41,651 nt of DNA from JBLHKS01 sp047620505 (GTDB taxonomy: Bacteria; Verrucomicrobiota; Verrucomicrobiia; Verrucomicrobiales; DEV007). Under the pieces are notes generated by a model, which was given only the letters and a program-made list of their open reading frames with translations, was not told the DNA's origin and ran no database searches. Each line of letters starts with the position of its first letter. The stretch's first letter is position 1. The stretch lies in NCBI GenBank assembly GCA_047620505.1, contig JBLHKS010000044.1, positions 1 through 41,651 on the forward strand, written 5' to 3'. Positions 8,143 through 17,309 of the stretch are shown piece after piece. A program made the translations under genes and the position numbers.

Positions 8143-9201
8143 ATGTCGATGCCAATCGACGACTCGGGTATCGGGCGTTTGGGAGTCGAGATCGAACTCC
8201 TCGCCCCGCCCGGGCGTAGCCGAGAAGATCTGGCCAACGCGATCGCCAAGCACTACGGCGGGAACGTCAGGCGTTTTTTTCATCCACAAGGTGAGCCGAG
8301 CAAGGCGAAAAACACGCCCTTCTTCGAGAACCTGACACTGGGTTTTATCGTTGATGATGATGAGGGAAATATTTTCGCCTGGTGCGTCGACGACCTGACG
8401 ATCCAGGAAGATCTGGATCAAAAGCAACCGTCTCAACCGGGTTGGTATCGAATCGTCAGCGACGACGCGAGGCTGCTGCGCCTGACGATGTGTCATGCGG
8501 ACGCGACCGAACCGCGGGAGTCGGTGCTGCTGCCGATTGCCGATTTGTTTTGCACAGAGGCAAAGGTAGGCGAAGGCGGGATGATCCGTGTTTCGGACGA
8601 AGCAGGCGCGCCGATCGCGATTGCTGCGCCGTTGCCGGGCGAACGCGAACGGCCGTGCGAGTTGATCACGCCGCCGATCGACAGCGATCATCTTGAGTAT
8701 CTTGAAACACTGTTAGGGCTGGCGAGATCGCTGGATTTCTCGGTTCCTGCGGAGGCCGCGACGCATCTGCATTTCGATGCGGCTTCGCTTTGCGATGCGG
8801 CGACGATTGCAAATCTTGTTCGGTTTCTCAACGCGCATTCGGACGCCCTTAAAGAGATGATCGGGACGAATCCGCGTTGTCGCCGACTTGGAAAGTGGCC
8901 AGCGGAGTTGATCGAATTGGTCGAGTCGCAAGATTTTGTCGAGTCGGATTGGGAAAGCGCGCGAAAGCAGCTGAGCCAGGTCAAGCTAACGAAATACTGC
9001 GACTTCAATCTCATTAACCTGGTTCATCAGAATCCTGACAAGCACACATTTGAGGTTCGAATTTTGCCTGTTTGGCTGGATGGGCGAAAGACCTTCGAGG
9101 CGGCAACGCTGTTCGCCAAGATCTTGAATTGGGCGAAGGAAAACGATCGTCAGCTGAAATCGGTGCCGTCCGATTTGACAGATTTCGCTTTTGAAGCCTG
9201 A
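8143..9201 (+). CDS. Putative amidoligase (COOH-NH2 ligase family)
   Basis: The 352-residue protein fits the Amidoligase_2 group, which is related to glutamine synthetase-like and ATP-grasp carboxylate-amine ligases. Its marks are GRLGVEIELLAPPG at the N-terminus (the acidic EIE metal/ATP site), CELITPPIDSDHLEYLE, THLHFDAASL, NPRCRRLGKWP, and a C-terminal KYCDFNLINL followed by HTFEVRILP. Members are predicted to form amide or isopeptide bonds on peptides or cell-wall material. No signal peptide is present, so it acts in the cytoplasm. The usual partners (AIG2-like cyclotransferase, glutamine amidotransferase) are absent; the only partner is the secreted duplicated-module protein immediately upstream. 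ATG follows the upstream TAA directly. Confidence 0.8.
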   Translation: MSMPIDDSGIGRLGVEIELLAPPGRSREDLANAIAKHYGGNVRRFFHPQGEPSKAKNTPFFENLTLGFIVDDDEGNIFAWCVDDLTIQEDLDQKQPSQPGWYRIVSDDARLLRLTMCHADATEPRESVLLPIADLFCTEAKVGEGGMIRVSDEAGAPIAIAAPLPGERERPCELITPPIDSDHLEYLETLLGLARSLDFSVPAEAATHLHFDAASLCDAATIANLVRFLNAHSDALKEMIGTNPRCRRLGKWPAELIELVESQDFVESDWESARKQLSQVKLTKYCDFNLINLVHQNPDKHTFEVRILPVWLDGRKTFEAATLFAKILNWAKENDRQLKSVPSDLTDFAFEA

Positions 9202-9213
9202 AGGCCGGCGAGC

Positions 9214-9225
9214 CAGCAGCTGCTG
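9214..9225. repeat. Iterated palindrome, perfect 12-mer, intergenic
   Basis: Flanked C/A, 12 bases after the amidoligase stop and 54 before the ThuA-like start. Confidence 0.9.
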
Positions 9226-9279
9226 ACGCTCGATCAGATCGCAACTTGTGATGGCGGCGCATCTCGCTAGCCTTTTCGC

Positions 9280-10146
9280 ATGATTACGCGCTTCCTTTTT
9301 GCCTTGGGCCTCATGATTGCGATGTTCACCCCTGGCGCTGTCGTTGCCGAGGATATTAAGATCGTTATCATCGCTGGAGCCGTGAAGGAAGTCGATCGCG
9401 TCGGACATCACGATTATCTTGGCGGCTGCCGATTGCTGGAAGAGCTTCTAAAGCAGACGCCGGGCGTTCATACCGTTCTAGTTAAGCAAGATTGGCCTGA
9501 GAGCGAGGTAGTTTTCGACAACGCAGCAGCGCTCGTTTTTTACACAGACGGCGGAGGGAAACAGGCTTACCTCCAGACGCCAGAACGGATCGCGACAATC
9601 CAGAAACTCGTCGACGCCGGAGTTGGAATCGTTAGCGTTCATCAGGCGGTCGAGTTTCCTCCGCAGAACGCCAAACAGTCCGGCGGTTGGACCGGCGCGC
9701 TCTACAACAAAGCGTTTTCCGGGCGCGGACACTGGGATAGTAAGCATGAGGTTTTTCCGGACCATCCGACGACACGCGGAGTGGTCGCTTGGGAGATCAT
9801 CGATGGCTGGCTCAACGGTTTTAAGTTCGCGCCCGAGATGAAAGGTGTGACTCCGTTAGTGTGGTCAGGCAAAGAGCATCAAGGCTCAATCAAAGGTGGT
9901 GATTCCGATGTCGTGGCGTGGGCATTCGATCGTGCTGACGGCGGAAAGTCGTTCAATTTCAGCGGGCTGGACGGGCATTCGGCCTGGGAGCGGGACGGGA
10001 TGCGAAAGCTCATGGTTAACGGGGTTCTCTGGTCAGCTGGGCTTGAAATTCCGGAGGCAGGGGCGTCGTGCACAGCGGACAAGGAAATGATTGATTCGTT
10101 TCTGACACCTCGGATCGCTCCGAAGCCGGCGCCAAAAAAATCGTAA
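9280..10146 (+). CDS. ThuA-like domain protein
   Basis: This is an exported 288-residue protein: signal peptide to about residue 23 (FLFALGLMIAMFTPGAVVAE), then a ThuA/trehalose-utilisation fold (class I glutamine-amidotransferase-like). Supporting segments are IKIVIIAGAVKEVDRVGHHDY, ALVFYTDGGGKQ, LVDAGVGIVSVHQAVE, WTGALYN, GHWDSKHEVFPDHP, FNFSGLDGHSAW and the end MVNGVLWSAGLEIP. In PVC bacteria such domains often accompany PVC-type heme proteins and 3-keto-disaccharide hydrolases, and the heme protein that follows 25 bases later is an example. Its exact reaction is unsettled; handling of 3-keto-sugars is the best guess from ThuA/ThuB work. The mature C-terminus ends in a Pro/Lys tail. Confidence 0.82.
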   Translation: MITRFLFALGLMIAMFTPGAVVAEDIKIVIIAGAVKEVDRVGHHDYLGGCRLLEELLKQTPGVHTVLVKQDWPESEVVFDNAAALVFYTDGGGKQAYLQTPERIATIQKLVDAGVGIVSVHQAVEFPPQNAKQSGGWTGALYNKAFSGRGHWDSKHEVFPDHPTTRGVVAWEIIDGWLNGFKFAPEMKGVTPLVWSGKEHQGSIKGGDSDVVAWAFDRADGGKSFNFSGLDGHSAWERDGMRKLMVNGVLWSAGLEIPEAGASCTADKEMIDSFLTPRIAPKPAPKKS

Positions 10147-10171
10147 CCCAGAGTCGAAACGACCCAACATC

Positions 10172-13003
10172 ATGCTCCGCCAATTTCTATTCGGGCTCGG
10201 ATTTATCCTCGCCGCATCCGTTTCTGCTGATGATCGGCTGGTTCGCGAATCGGAACCGCTCTCGCCGGAAGACGAACACGCAGCTCTAAAAGTCGCTGAC
10301 GGATTTGAGATCCAGCTGTTCGCCGCCGAGCCGCAAATCAACAAACCGATCAATATTGCGTTCGATAAAGACGGTCGGCTGTGGGTTTCGTCGACAGTCG
10401 AATATCCCTACGCAGCTAAGAAAGATCGATGGGCCGATCCAGAGGGCTCAAGCGTCGCCGACAGCCGCGATACGATCAAAATTCTCGAAGACACCGACGG
10501 CGATGGGCGAGCCGACACCGTTGTCGACTTCGCAGATGGTTTGAACATTCCGACGGGCGTGCTGCCTTGGAAAAAGCCGGAACACAAGATGGGTTGCATC
10601 GCTTGGAGCATCCCTAACATCTGGTATTTCGCGGACACGACCGGCGACGGGAAGTGCGATTTGCGCGAAGTTCTTTTCGGTCCGTTAGGGTTTGAAAAAG
10701 ACACTCACGGCATGTGTTCAAGCTTTCGGCTTGGCCCGGATGGCTGGGTTTACGCGACCCACGGTTTCAACAACACCAGCCATGCGACGGCGAAGGACGG
10801 AAGTGAGGTCGAAATGGAATCCGGAAACGTTTTTCGATTTCGGCCCGACGGATCGCGCATCGAAATTTTCTCGCGCGGTCAGGTCAATCCGTTTGGCCTT
10901 TGCTTCGATCAACGCGGCAATCTTTACAGCGCCGATTGCCACAGCTCGCCGATTTATCAGCTGCTGCGCGGAGCGACCTACCCACATTTCGGCAAGCCCG
11001 CCGGTCCGCTCGGATTTGGGCCGACAATGATCCAGCACACCCACGGCTCGACCGGAATTTGCGGCATCGCCTACCTGCACAGCGATGTCTGGGGCGCGGA
11101 TTGGAACGACCACATCCTGATCGGAAATCCGGTCAACTCCCGCGTTAATCGCGATCAAATCCGATTCACCGGCTCGACCCCAGTCGCCAACGAAGAGCCC
11201 GATTTCATCGAGAGCGACGACCCGTGGTTTCGGCCCGTCGATCTGACGATTGGCCCGGATGGAGCGCTCTACATCGCGGATTTTTACAACAGAATCATCG
11301 GTCATTACGAAGTTCCGCTCGATCATCCCGGTCGTGATCGTGAGCGTGGTCGCATCTGGCGTGTTGTGAAAAAATCCGGATCCGATCCACTTCCGCCTGT
11401 GCAAAAAATCGAGCCGATCTCGAATGCCGTCGCGTCCCTGACAAACCCAGATCCGTTTCGTCGGCGGACAGCAGCTGCTGAGTTGCAATTCGCGCCAAAA
11501 CTCGATGCGATCGGCCCGCTTACCGAGGCTTTGACGAACACGCCTGCCGAAGACACGCACCTCCGCCACGTCCTCCGAATGGCGATCAGCGAGCACCTCC
11601 AGTTGCCGGGCGCATTCGCGAAAATGCCGACTGACGATGAAGCGGTGATCCAGAGCGCGATCACCGTGCCGACCGCAGACGCAGCTGATTTTCTGCTGAA
11701 AACGGGAGCGATCGGCTTTCCGGATCGCATCCATCACATCGCGCGATACGGCTCAAATGACGCCCGCGCAAAGCTGATTGAAATCGGGCAAATGCAGAAA
11801 ACGGGCTGGACCGCGCAAGCCGATACGATCCAACAAATCGCCAACGGGCTTGAAGAAGGCGGCGCGACGAAATTTCGCCCAGACCTCCTGACATGGGCAC
11901 AAAATATCGCTCCGCAAATTCTTGAAGCGCACAAAATTCAGCCTCCCGGCGACTGGACGCAAATCCCAAATGGAGATTCGCCTTCGCCTTGGGTTTTGCA
12001 GCTGAGGAAGTGCGCGGACGGCACGGACGCGACCGTTCTTTCCAGTTTGCCGAAAGGCGCGGAGGGCGCCGAGCAACGAACCGGGCTGATTCGCTCGAAG
12101 GATTTTCCAGCGCCCGAAAAACTAACTTTCTGGCTCTGCGGCCATCGCGGCAGTCCCAGCAAATCGGTGCATGAGAAAAATTTCGTCCGGCTGGTCAATG
12201 CGGTTAGCGGTGTAGAACTTTTCCGGGCTTACCCGCCGCGAAATGACGTCTGCCAGAAAGTCGAATGGACGCTTTCCGATCTCGCGGGCCAATCTGTTCG
12301 TTTCGAAATCATCGATGGCGACAACGGCGGTTCTTTCGCCTGGCTCGGCGTCACGCGGATCGAGCCAGCCGTCGTTAGGATCGAAGACTTCGACCGCGCA
12401 AATTCTAACGGAAAAGCTCTTACTTTCCTCGCCGATCTCCTCAAAATTTCAGCACCAGCCGATCTCCGCGACCATCTCCGTCCTTTTCTCCCGCCAGCAC
12501 CACCAGCGCCGCCACGCGTCGTTTCTGAAGAGGATCGCAAGAAGCTCGACGCCATCATCACTGCTCGCTTAGCCAGTTTCGATCCCGCGAAAACCGACAT
12601 CGCTCGCGGGGCCGCGCTCTTTAAAGCTCACTGTGCCGTTTGCCATCAAGTCGAAGGCGAAGGCGGCTTGATCGGCCCGCAACTCGATGGGATCGGCAAC
12701 CGCGGCGCGGAACGGCTCGCTGAGGACATTCTCGATCCTAACCGAAACATCGACGCCCATTTTTATCTCACGACTCTCACGTTAAAGGACGGCTCCACGA
12801 CGGCCGGTTTTGTCCAAGCTGAACCTGGCGAAGTGGTGGAACTTCTCGACCCCACGGGCCAGGCGCGGCGTCTCCCGAAGAGCCAGATCGAGAAGCGCGA
12901 AACCGCGCCGATTTCCTTGATGCCGCCGACCTTCGGCCAGACCCTGACCGAGGCCGAATTCCACGATCTTTTGAGCTGGATTCTGGCGACAGCGAAGAAT
13001 TGA
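10172..13003 (+). CDS. PVC-type propeller and CxxCH heme protein (membrane-bound dehydrogenase-like)
   Basis: The protein has 943 residues. A signal peptide (FLFGLGFILAASVSA) is followed by a beta-propeller of the PVC heme-binding dehydrogenase type (KVADGFEIQLFAAEPQI, DKDGRLWVSSTVEYPY, LNIPTGVLPW, GPDGALYIADFYNRIIGH). After it come a helical HEAT-like region, a beta-sandwich of about 140 residues (GLIRSKDFPAPEKLTFWLCG, RFEIIDGDNGGSFAWLG) and a C-terminal cytochrome domain with CAVCH (near residue 822), GPQLDGIGNRG and EDILDPNRNID. It is likely periplasmic, oxidising a sugar or alcohol and passing electrons to its heme. It follows the ThuA-like gene by 25 bases, probably as one transcript. 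Unlike the protein at 4107-7436 it lacks the hydrolase domain but keeps the same propeller-cytochrome order. Confidence 0.87.
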   Translation: MLRQFLFGLGFILAASVSADDRLVRESEPLSPEDEHAALKVADGFEIQLFAAEPQINKPINIAFDKDGRLWVSSTVEYPYAAKKDRWADPEGSSVADSRDTIKILEDTDGDGRADTVVDFADGLNIPTGVLPWKKPEHKMGCIAWSIPNIWYFADTTGDGKCDLREVLFGPLGFEKDTHGMCSSFRLGPDGWVYATHGFNNTSHATAKDGSEVEMESGNVFRFRPDGSRIEIFSRGQVNPFGLCFDQRGNLYSADCHSSPIYQLLRGATYPHFGKPAGPLGFGPTMIQHTHGSTGICGIAYLHSDVWGADWNDHILIGNPVNSRVNRDQIRFTGSTPVANEEPDFIESDDPWFRPVDLTIGPDGALYIADFYNRIIGHYEVPLDHPGRDRERGRIWRVVKKSGSDPLPPVQKIEPISNAVASLTNPDPFRRRTAAAELQFAPKLDAIGPLTEALTNTPAEDTHLRHVLRMAISEHLQLPGAFAKMPTDDEAVIQSAITVPTADAADFLLKTGAIGFPDRIHHIARYGSNDARAKLIEIGQMQKTGWTAQADTIQQIANGLEEGGATKFRPDLLTWAQNIAPQILEAHKIQPPGDWTQIPNGDSPSPWVLQLRKCADGTDATVLSSLPKGAEGAEQRTGLIRSKDFPAPEKLTFWLCGHRGSPSKSVHEKNFVRLVNAVSGVELFRAYPPRNDVCQKVEWTLSDLAGQSVRFEIIDGDNGGSFAWLGVTRIEPAVVRIEDFDRANSNGKALTFLADLLKISAPADLRDHLRPFLPPAPPAPPRVVSEEDRKKLDAIITARLASFDPAKTDIARGAALFKAHCAVCHQVEGEGGLIGPQLDGIGNRGAERLAEDILDPNRNIDAHFYLTTLTLKDGSTTAGFVQAEPGEVVELLDPTGQARRLPKSQIEKRETAPISLMPPTFGQTLTEAEFHDLLSWILATAKN
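11469..11480. repeat. Iterated palindrome, perfect 12-mer
   Basis: Flanked A/A, in the propeller/cytochrome gene at the start of the HEAT-like part, read as Ala-Ala-Ala (RRTAAAEL). Confidence 0.9.
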
Positions 13004-13019
13004 GTCGCGATTGGCGGCC

Positions 13020-13029
13020 AGCAGCTGCT
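13020..13029. repeat. Iterated palindrome, 10-bp core, intergenic
   Basis: CAGCAGCTGCTC, 16 bases after the stop of the propeller/cytochrome gene, upstream of the pseudopilin leader. Confidence 0.8.
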
Positions 13030-13083
13030 CAGGATTCGGCCAACGGCATCATCGCTAATGATGTTGGTTTTGAAGGAGGCTGA

Positions 13084-13227
13084 GTGATTTTTTCTCGAAA
13101 ATATTATTGGGCTTTCGCGACTTTCGACGAAGGAGGGAGTTCAGTAGCAAAACTACAAACCCAGATTCCCCGAATCTCAGAGTACCCTCCCCACTCTGAG
13201 GATTTTAGAAGGGGGCCATTTTTTTGA
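13084..13227 (+). CDS. Possible 47-residue leader ORF coupled to the pseudopilin operon
   Basis: A GTG at 13084 follows AAGGAGG (13073-13079), 4 bases away, and directly follows a TGA. The frame stays open for 47 codons and its TGA (13225-13227) overlaps the ATG of the next gene as TGATG, the arrangement seen in translational coupling. The product (starting MIFSRKYYWAFATFDEGG) matches no family I know. The frame also contains the 13176-13200 inverted repeat, so it could be a regulatory leader. It may equally be chance. Confidence 0.3.
   Translation: MIFSRKYYWAFATFDEGGSSVAKLQTQIPRISEYPPHSEDFRRGPFF
13176..13200 (+). promoter_or_regulatory. Stem-loop in the leader of the pseudopilin operon
   Basis: CTCAGAGT (13176-13183) and ACTCTGAG (13193-13200) form a perfect 8-bp stem with a 9-nt loop, ending 26 bases before the cassette A start. 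No U-run follows, so an attenuator or mRNA-stability hairpin is more likely than a terminator. A Shine-Dalgarno-like AGAAGGGGG lies at 13207-13215. Confidence 0.4.
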
Positions 13228-16200
13228 TGCGAGTACGATTTCGCCAGTGTTGGCGTCGGCAAGCGGGAGGAATCCGCGGTTCGGCCGTTTTGATTGTGTT
13301 GATGGGGATCACCCTCGTCACCGTATTGGCTTTGGCGTTTTTGGGCTTGGCCCGGACAGAAACGAAGGCTTCGGGCTCGAGTGCTTGGGGAGTTCAGGTC
13401 AGGACCTTGGCGGACACAACGGTTAGCCTCGCGATCGGGCAAATTCGAGAAGCGACGGAAAACAACGGCACGACGAAAACGTGGGCTTCGCAGCCAGGGA
13501 TGATTCGGGTTTATGGCGGCGAAAATCCTTCAACGAGTACCGGTCGAACTGAATTGGAGGCAGTGTTCAAGCTCTATTCGGACGACAAAATGGTCGAGAC
13601 TGGCCGGTTCGACCCTAACTCGGATCTTCCTCCTGGCGACTGGGCCAGCCGTCCGGGCGTATTCGTCGATTTGAACGAACCTGTCGCGCAACCTCGTCAA
13701 GACGGTGCCGACATTGTTCGGACTTACCCGATCGCCGATGGCCGTTCGTTTGATCGGATCGCCACTGGGAAGGCGGCCGTCAAGGGAGCGGAAATTGATG
13801 ATTCTGCGCCGCTGGCTGAGTCTAACGGATTCACAAATCCAGTTCCGATGCCGGTTAGGTGGCTCTACATGTTGAAGGATGGGAACGTGATTGTTCCGAG
13901 TTCTGGGGACGAGACGATCACGCGCTTTTCAGGCCAGAAGCCGAGTAAGCAAAACCCGATTGTTGGGCGGGTGGCGTTCTGGACGGACGACGAGACGGCG
14001 AAGGTGAATATCAACACGGCTTCGGAAGGAGTTTTCTGGGATACGCCGCGAGGAAACAACGATCACGATGCCTATAATTATGCGGACAAGCAGCCGGTAC
14101 AAGGAGAATATCAACGTTATCCAGGGCACCCGGCGACGACGAGCTTGAGCCCGGTTTTAGGCTCGTTTATCGGCGATCGGCCGGAGGATCGGCTCAAGTA
14201 TTTTGCGCTGACGCCGCGGATTTCTCCTGGCGGCTCGTTCGGCCGGTCGGCGGTCGTGACGCCGATTACGAAGCCGATTACGGTTGATCGCGATCGGCTT
14301 TACGCCTCGATCGACGAATACCTTTTTGCGGCGAGCAAGTTTGCGGTCGGCGACGTGCGCAGCCGTGAACACGATGACCGCGGCAATTCTTCAAGCGGAA
14401 AAATGGAGCCGTCGAAAGTGTCATTAGAGAAGGATTGGCTCGATCAATCCCGCTTTTTCCTAACGGCTCACAGTCGTTCGCCAGAGGTGAATTTGTTCAA
14501 CAAGCCGCGCATCAGCATTTGGCCGGTCCAGGAGAAGGTGAGGGACCGAAATGCTAAAGACGCGCTGATCGCCTTCTGCTCGGAAACGAATCACGGAGGA
14601 GGCTCCAATGCGGGTAGGCCCTACTATTTTCAGCGCAGGTCGGTTCATCCGCGCGGCGGAGGCTTTGGAAGCAGCCAGAGTTCTCGGGAGGACGTGAGGA
14701 TTCAGCGAAATCAGCAGCTTTACGATTATCTGAACCAGCTCATGGGGGAGAAAATCCCGGGGTTTGGCAGCGAGTTCAGCGAAAAGTACCCTCAGGATAG
14801 TGAGCAAATTGCGACCTCGATGATGGACTACATTCGTTCGCAAGCGAACACAGCAGCTGCTGGCCTGCCGACAGAGTCAAGCCCACAGGGTTACTCGTTT
14901 GTTCCGCCCAAGCAGAGGATCACCGGCCGGATTTCAGAAGGCGAAGGGCAAGTCGTTCCGCTCAGGATTGGCGACACGCGAGGCTTCGGGCGTTTTGCGA
15001 CGATCACTGAGGCTGCGCTGGTGATTTATGCTTCCGACTACGATCGCCGTAGAACGCGAGTCGATCGGGAAACGATGACGGCGCGGGTTCCGCGTTACGG
15101 AGAAATTCATGTTCATCGTCCGACTGCGGTGAAGGCGTTTCTGGTGCTGGAATTTTTCACGCCAAGCCCGGGGCTTCCACCTTGGAGTCCGAACATGGTC
15201 GTTGAAATTGATGGCCTCGAGTCGTTCGGAATCAACGGCTCGAATTTGCGGATGCCGGCGGACGGCTCGGTTCATGTGTCGACTCCGTTGCACAAGATTC
15301 CCGGGCAGAATGTTGTGAACGGCTCAGGAGATTCGAACGCGCATTTGAGCCCGATTCAGCCATTTTTCCGCGGGCCAAACGGCAAAATGCGTAATCTGAA
15401 CAGCGTCGATCCGAAAACGGGATTTGCCTGGCACTCTCAGGCTGAGGTCCGGATCGATCCGCGAGAACCGTTCGTTAAATTCCAGGGCGGTAGCCTCAAA
15501 ATTACGATTCGTGATCCAGGGAATTCCGAGGAGTTGCAGACGATTTCGATGAGTTTTCCCAACGCGGAAATGCCGACGCCTTTCGCCTTCCCGAACATGA
15601 CTCCGAGGAGGCTGCGGAACGGGTCAGGGCTTCCGGCACCTCGTAGTCTTGAGCTGAGCTTGCAGAGAAGGCTTGAAACACGCCGCGATTGGGAGCGGAA
15701 TCTGATTCGGCCGGGTGACGTCGTTCGCTCAGTCGAAGCCGACATCAACGCCCCTCCAAAAGGCGATCTGCGGTTCTACGCAACGACTCCAAACGTTCCC
15801 GAAACCTGGTTCCGGCCAGGCGGGGACACGCAGGACGACTATTTTGACAAGGAAATGCGGTTTTCTCATGGGCTGCGAAACGGCAACGCCTGGCAGTATT
15901 GGGGGCACTTCCGCGGAAATACGAGGGGGGCCAGCGGCGACGATGCGATCGATTCCGGCAGCCGAAGAGATCATCCCTATCACCGGATGTCATCGTTCGA
16001 TGTCAGTGGCGCGCTGGTTGCGAACGTCATCGATCGCGACGGACCGAGAAATTCCGGTTACCGCGATTACCATCCGGCTGTCCCACGCGGCCTGCAAGGA
16101 GCGGCGAATCATCTGGGTAGGCCGGGAGATTGGGACCAAGGCTATGGCAATAGCGAGGATGGCCCGTTTATCAATAAGACGGACGAATCGAGCGCGGCGA

Positions 16201-17309
16201 CTTTCGCGGCTTCTCCTTGGGATAGGACGGTCGATAGGAAGAGCTACGGAGGATATTTCACGCGCGGCTACTACAGTGCGGAAACTGATGGCCAGACGCA
16301 TGCTCCAAATCGACAGATCGCTTCGGCTGTCCAATTCGGTTCGTTGCCGACCGGGATCAAAGCTCTTAGGCCTTGGCAAACTCTTTTGTTCTGCCCCAAT
16401 CCAAGTTCTCGGACGACTCGCCCAGGAGACGGGATCATCGGAGCCGGTGGAGCGCTTGGATCGTCAGCTCTTCGAGAGCCTACCGAAGAAGATCACCCGG
16501 GATTCGCATTTCCGCGTGACCACCTGCTGCTGGATCTGTTCTGGATGCCCGTAGCCGAGCCCTACGCGATCAGTGAACCGTTCTCCACTGCTGGGAAGGT
16601 GAATTTGAATTATGACATCATGCCTTTTCGCTATCTCAAGCGGCGGACCGGGATGCACGCTGTTTTACAGCACATCGAATTGATGGCTGTTCCGCCAGCA
16701 GCTGCTGTGCGCCGAAACGGGACTTCTTGCTATAAAGGGGGGCGCGACCAGAATTATGTGCACGAGCTACGCTACGGGGTAAATATGGATCCGGAGCAGG
16801 GAACGCTTCGCGGTTTCGAAGAACGCTTCAAGAGTGGAGAGATTTTCCGATCGGCGACTGAGATTTGTGAGCTCTTTTTGGTGCCGAAGCCACTGGACAG
16901 ACCAGATGCCTTCGACCCTCGAATTAATGCGAACCCGCCGCGCGAGGGCTACGGCGCAAGCTACGAAAAAATGGTCGATTGGTGGAGCAATTTTAGTATC
17001 ACGGGCGACAACGTCCGCGAAATGCCCTACAATCATATCTACTCTCGCATCACCACAAAATCGAACAGCTACGAAATCCACTATCGGGTGCAGCTACTAG
17101 GTAAATCGCCTCAATCCGATCCGGAAATCTGGGACGAAGGCTACGATACAATATTGGCTGAAGATCGCGGTTCGTCGCTGATCGAGCGCTATATCGACCC
17201 TAACGATCCCGATTTGCCGGATTTTGCCGATCCGGCGACCTTTGACGACCTTTCGGTTGATGATTATTACCAGATTCGGGTCATCCGCCGCAAACGATTC
17301 GCCCCATGA
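13227..17309 (+). CDS. Verru_Chthon cassette protein A (large pseudopilin-like protein)
   Basis: The 1360-residue protein has a short basic N-terminus and one hydrophobic helix (GSAVLIVLMGITLVTVLALAFL) followed by LARTETKASG, the type IV pilin-like start of this family (TIGR02600 as I recall it). The rest is a very large exported beta-rich body with helical stretches, giving a protein several times longer than a normal pilin. It heads a four-gene set in the fixed order A-B-C-D, as in other Verrucomicrobia. By analogy with type II secretion, A may play the role of the large minor pseudopilin (GspK). The residue before the helix lacks the usual G-F(S/T)LxE motif, as in GspK-like proteins. It may help build a type II-like secretion pseudopilus; the actual role is not known. 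The ATG at 13227 is preferred over a TTG three bases earlier. Confidence 0.85.
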   Translation: MRVRFRQCWRRQAGGIRGSAVLIVLMGITLVTVLALAFLGLARTETKASGSSAWGVQVRTLADTTVSLAIGQIREATENNGTTKTWASQPGMIRVYGGENPSTSTGRTELEAVFKLYSDDKMVETGRFDPNSDLPPGDWASRPGVFVDLNEPVAQPRQDGADIVRTYPIADGRSFDRIATGKAAVKGAEIDDSAPLAESNGFTNPVPMPVRWLYMLKDGNVIVPSSGDETITRFSGQKPSKQNPIVGRVAFWTDDETAKVNINTASEGVFWDTPRGNNDHDAYNYADKQPVQGEYQRYPGHPATTSLSPVLGSFIGDRPEDRLKYFALTPRISPGGSFGRSAVVTPITKPITVDRDRLYASIDEYLFAASKFAVGDVRSREHDDRGNSSSGKMEPSKVSLEKDWLDQSRFFLTAHSRSPEVNLFNKPRISIWPVQEKVRDRNAKDALIAFCSETNHGGGSNAGRPYYFQRRSVHPRGGGFGSSQSSREDVRIQRNQQLYDYLNQLMGEKIPGFGSEFSEKYPQDSEQIATSMMDYIRSQANTAAAGLPTESSPQGYSFVPPKQRITGRISEGEGQVVPLRIGDTRGFGRFATITEAALVIYASDYDRRRTRVDRETMTARVPRYGEIHVHRPTAVKAFLVLEFFTPSPGLPPWSPNMVVEIDGLESFGINGSNLRMPADGSVHVSTPLHKIPGQNVVNGSGDSNAHLSPIQPFFRGPNGKMRNLNSVDPKTGFAWHSQAEVRIDPREPFVKFQGGSLKITIRDPGNSEELQTISMSFPNAEMPTPFAFPNMTPRRLRNGSGLPAPRSLELSLQRRLETRRDWERNLIRPGDVVRSVEADINAPPKGDLRFYATTPNVPETWFRPGGDTQDDYFDKEMRFSHGLRNGNAWQYWGHFRGNTRGASGDDAIDSGSRRDHPYHRMSSFDVSGALVANVIDRDGPRNSGYRDYHPAVPRGLQGAANHLGRPGDWDQGYGNSEDGPFINKTDESSAATFAASPWDRTVDRKSYGGYFTRGYYSAETDGQTHAPNRQIASAVQFGSLPTGIKALRPWQTLLFCPNPSSRTTRPGDGIIGAGGALGSSALREPTEEDHPGFAFPRDHLLLDLFWMPVAEPYAISEPFSTAGKVNLNYDIMPFRYLKRRTGMHAVLQHIELMAVPPAAAVRRNGTSCYKGGRDQNYVHELRYGVNMDPEQGTLRGFEERFKSGEIFRSATEICELFLVPKPLDRPDAFDPRINANPPREGYGASYEKMVDWWSNFSITGDNVREMPYNHIYSRITTKSNSYEIHYRVQLLGKSPQSDPEIWDEGYDTILAEDRGSSLIERYIDPNDPDLPDFADPATFDDLSVDDYYQIRVIRRKRFAP
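14851..14862. repeat. Iterated palindrome, perfect 12-mer
   Basis: Flanked A/G, in cassette A, read as Ala-Ala-Ala (NTAAAGLP). Confidence 0.9.
16696..16707. repeat. Iterated palindrome, perfect 12-mer
   Basis: Flanked C/T, second copy in cassette A, read as Ala-Ala-Ala (PPAAAVRR). Confidence 0.9.
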
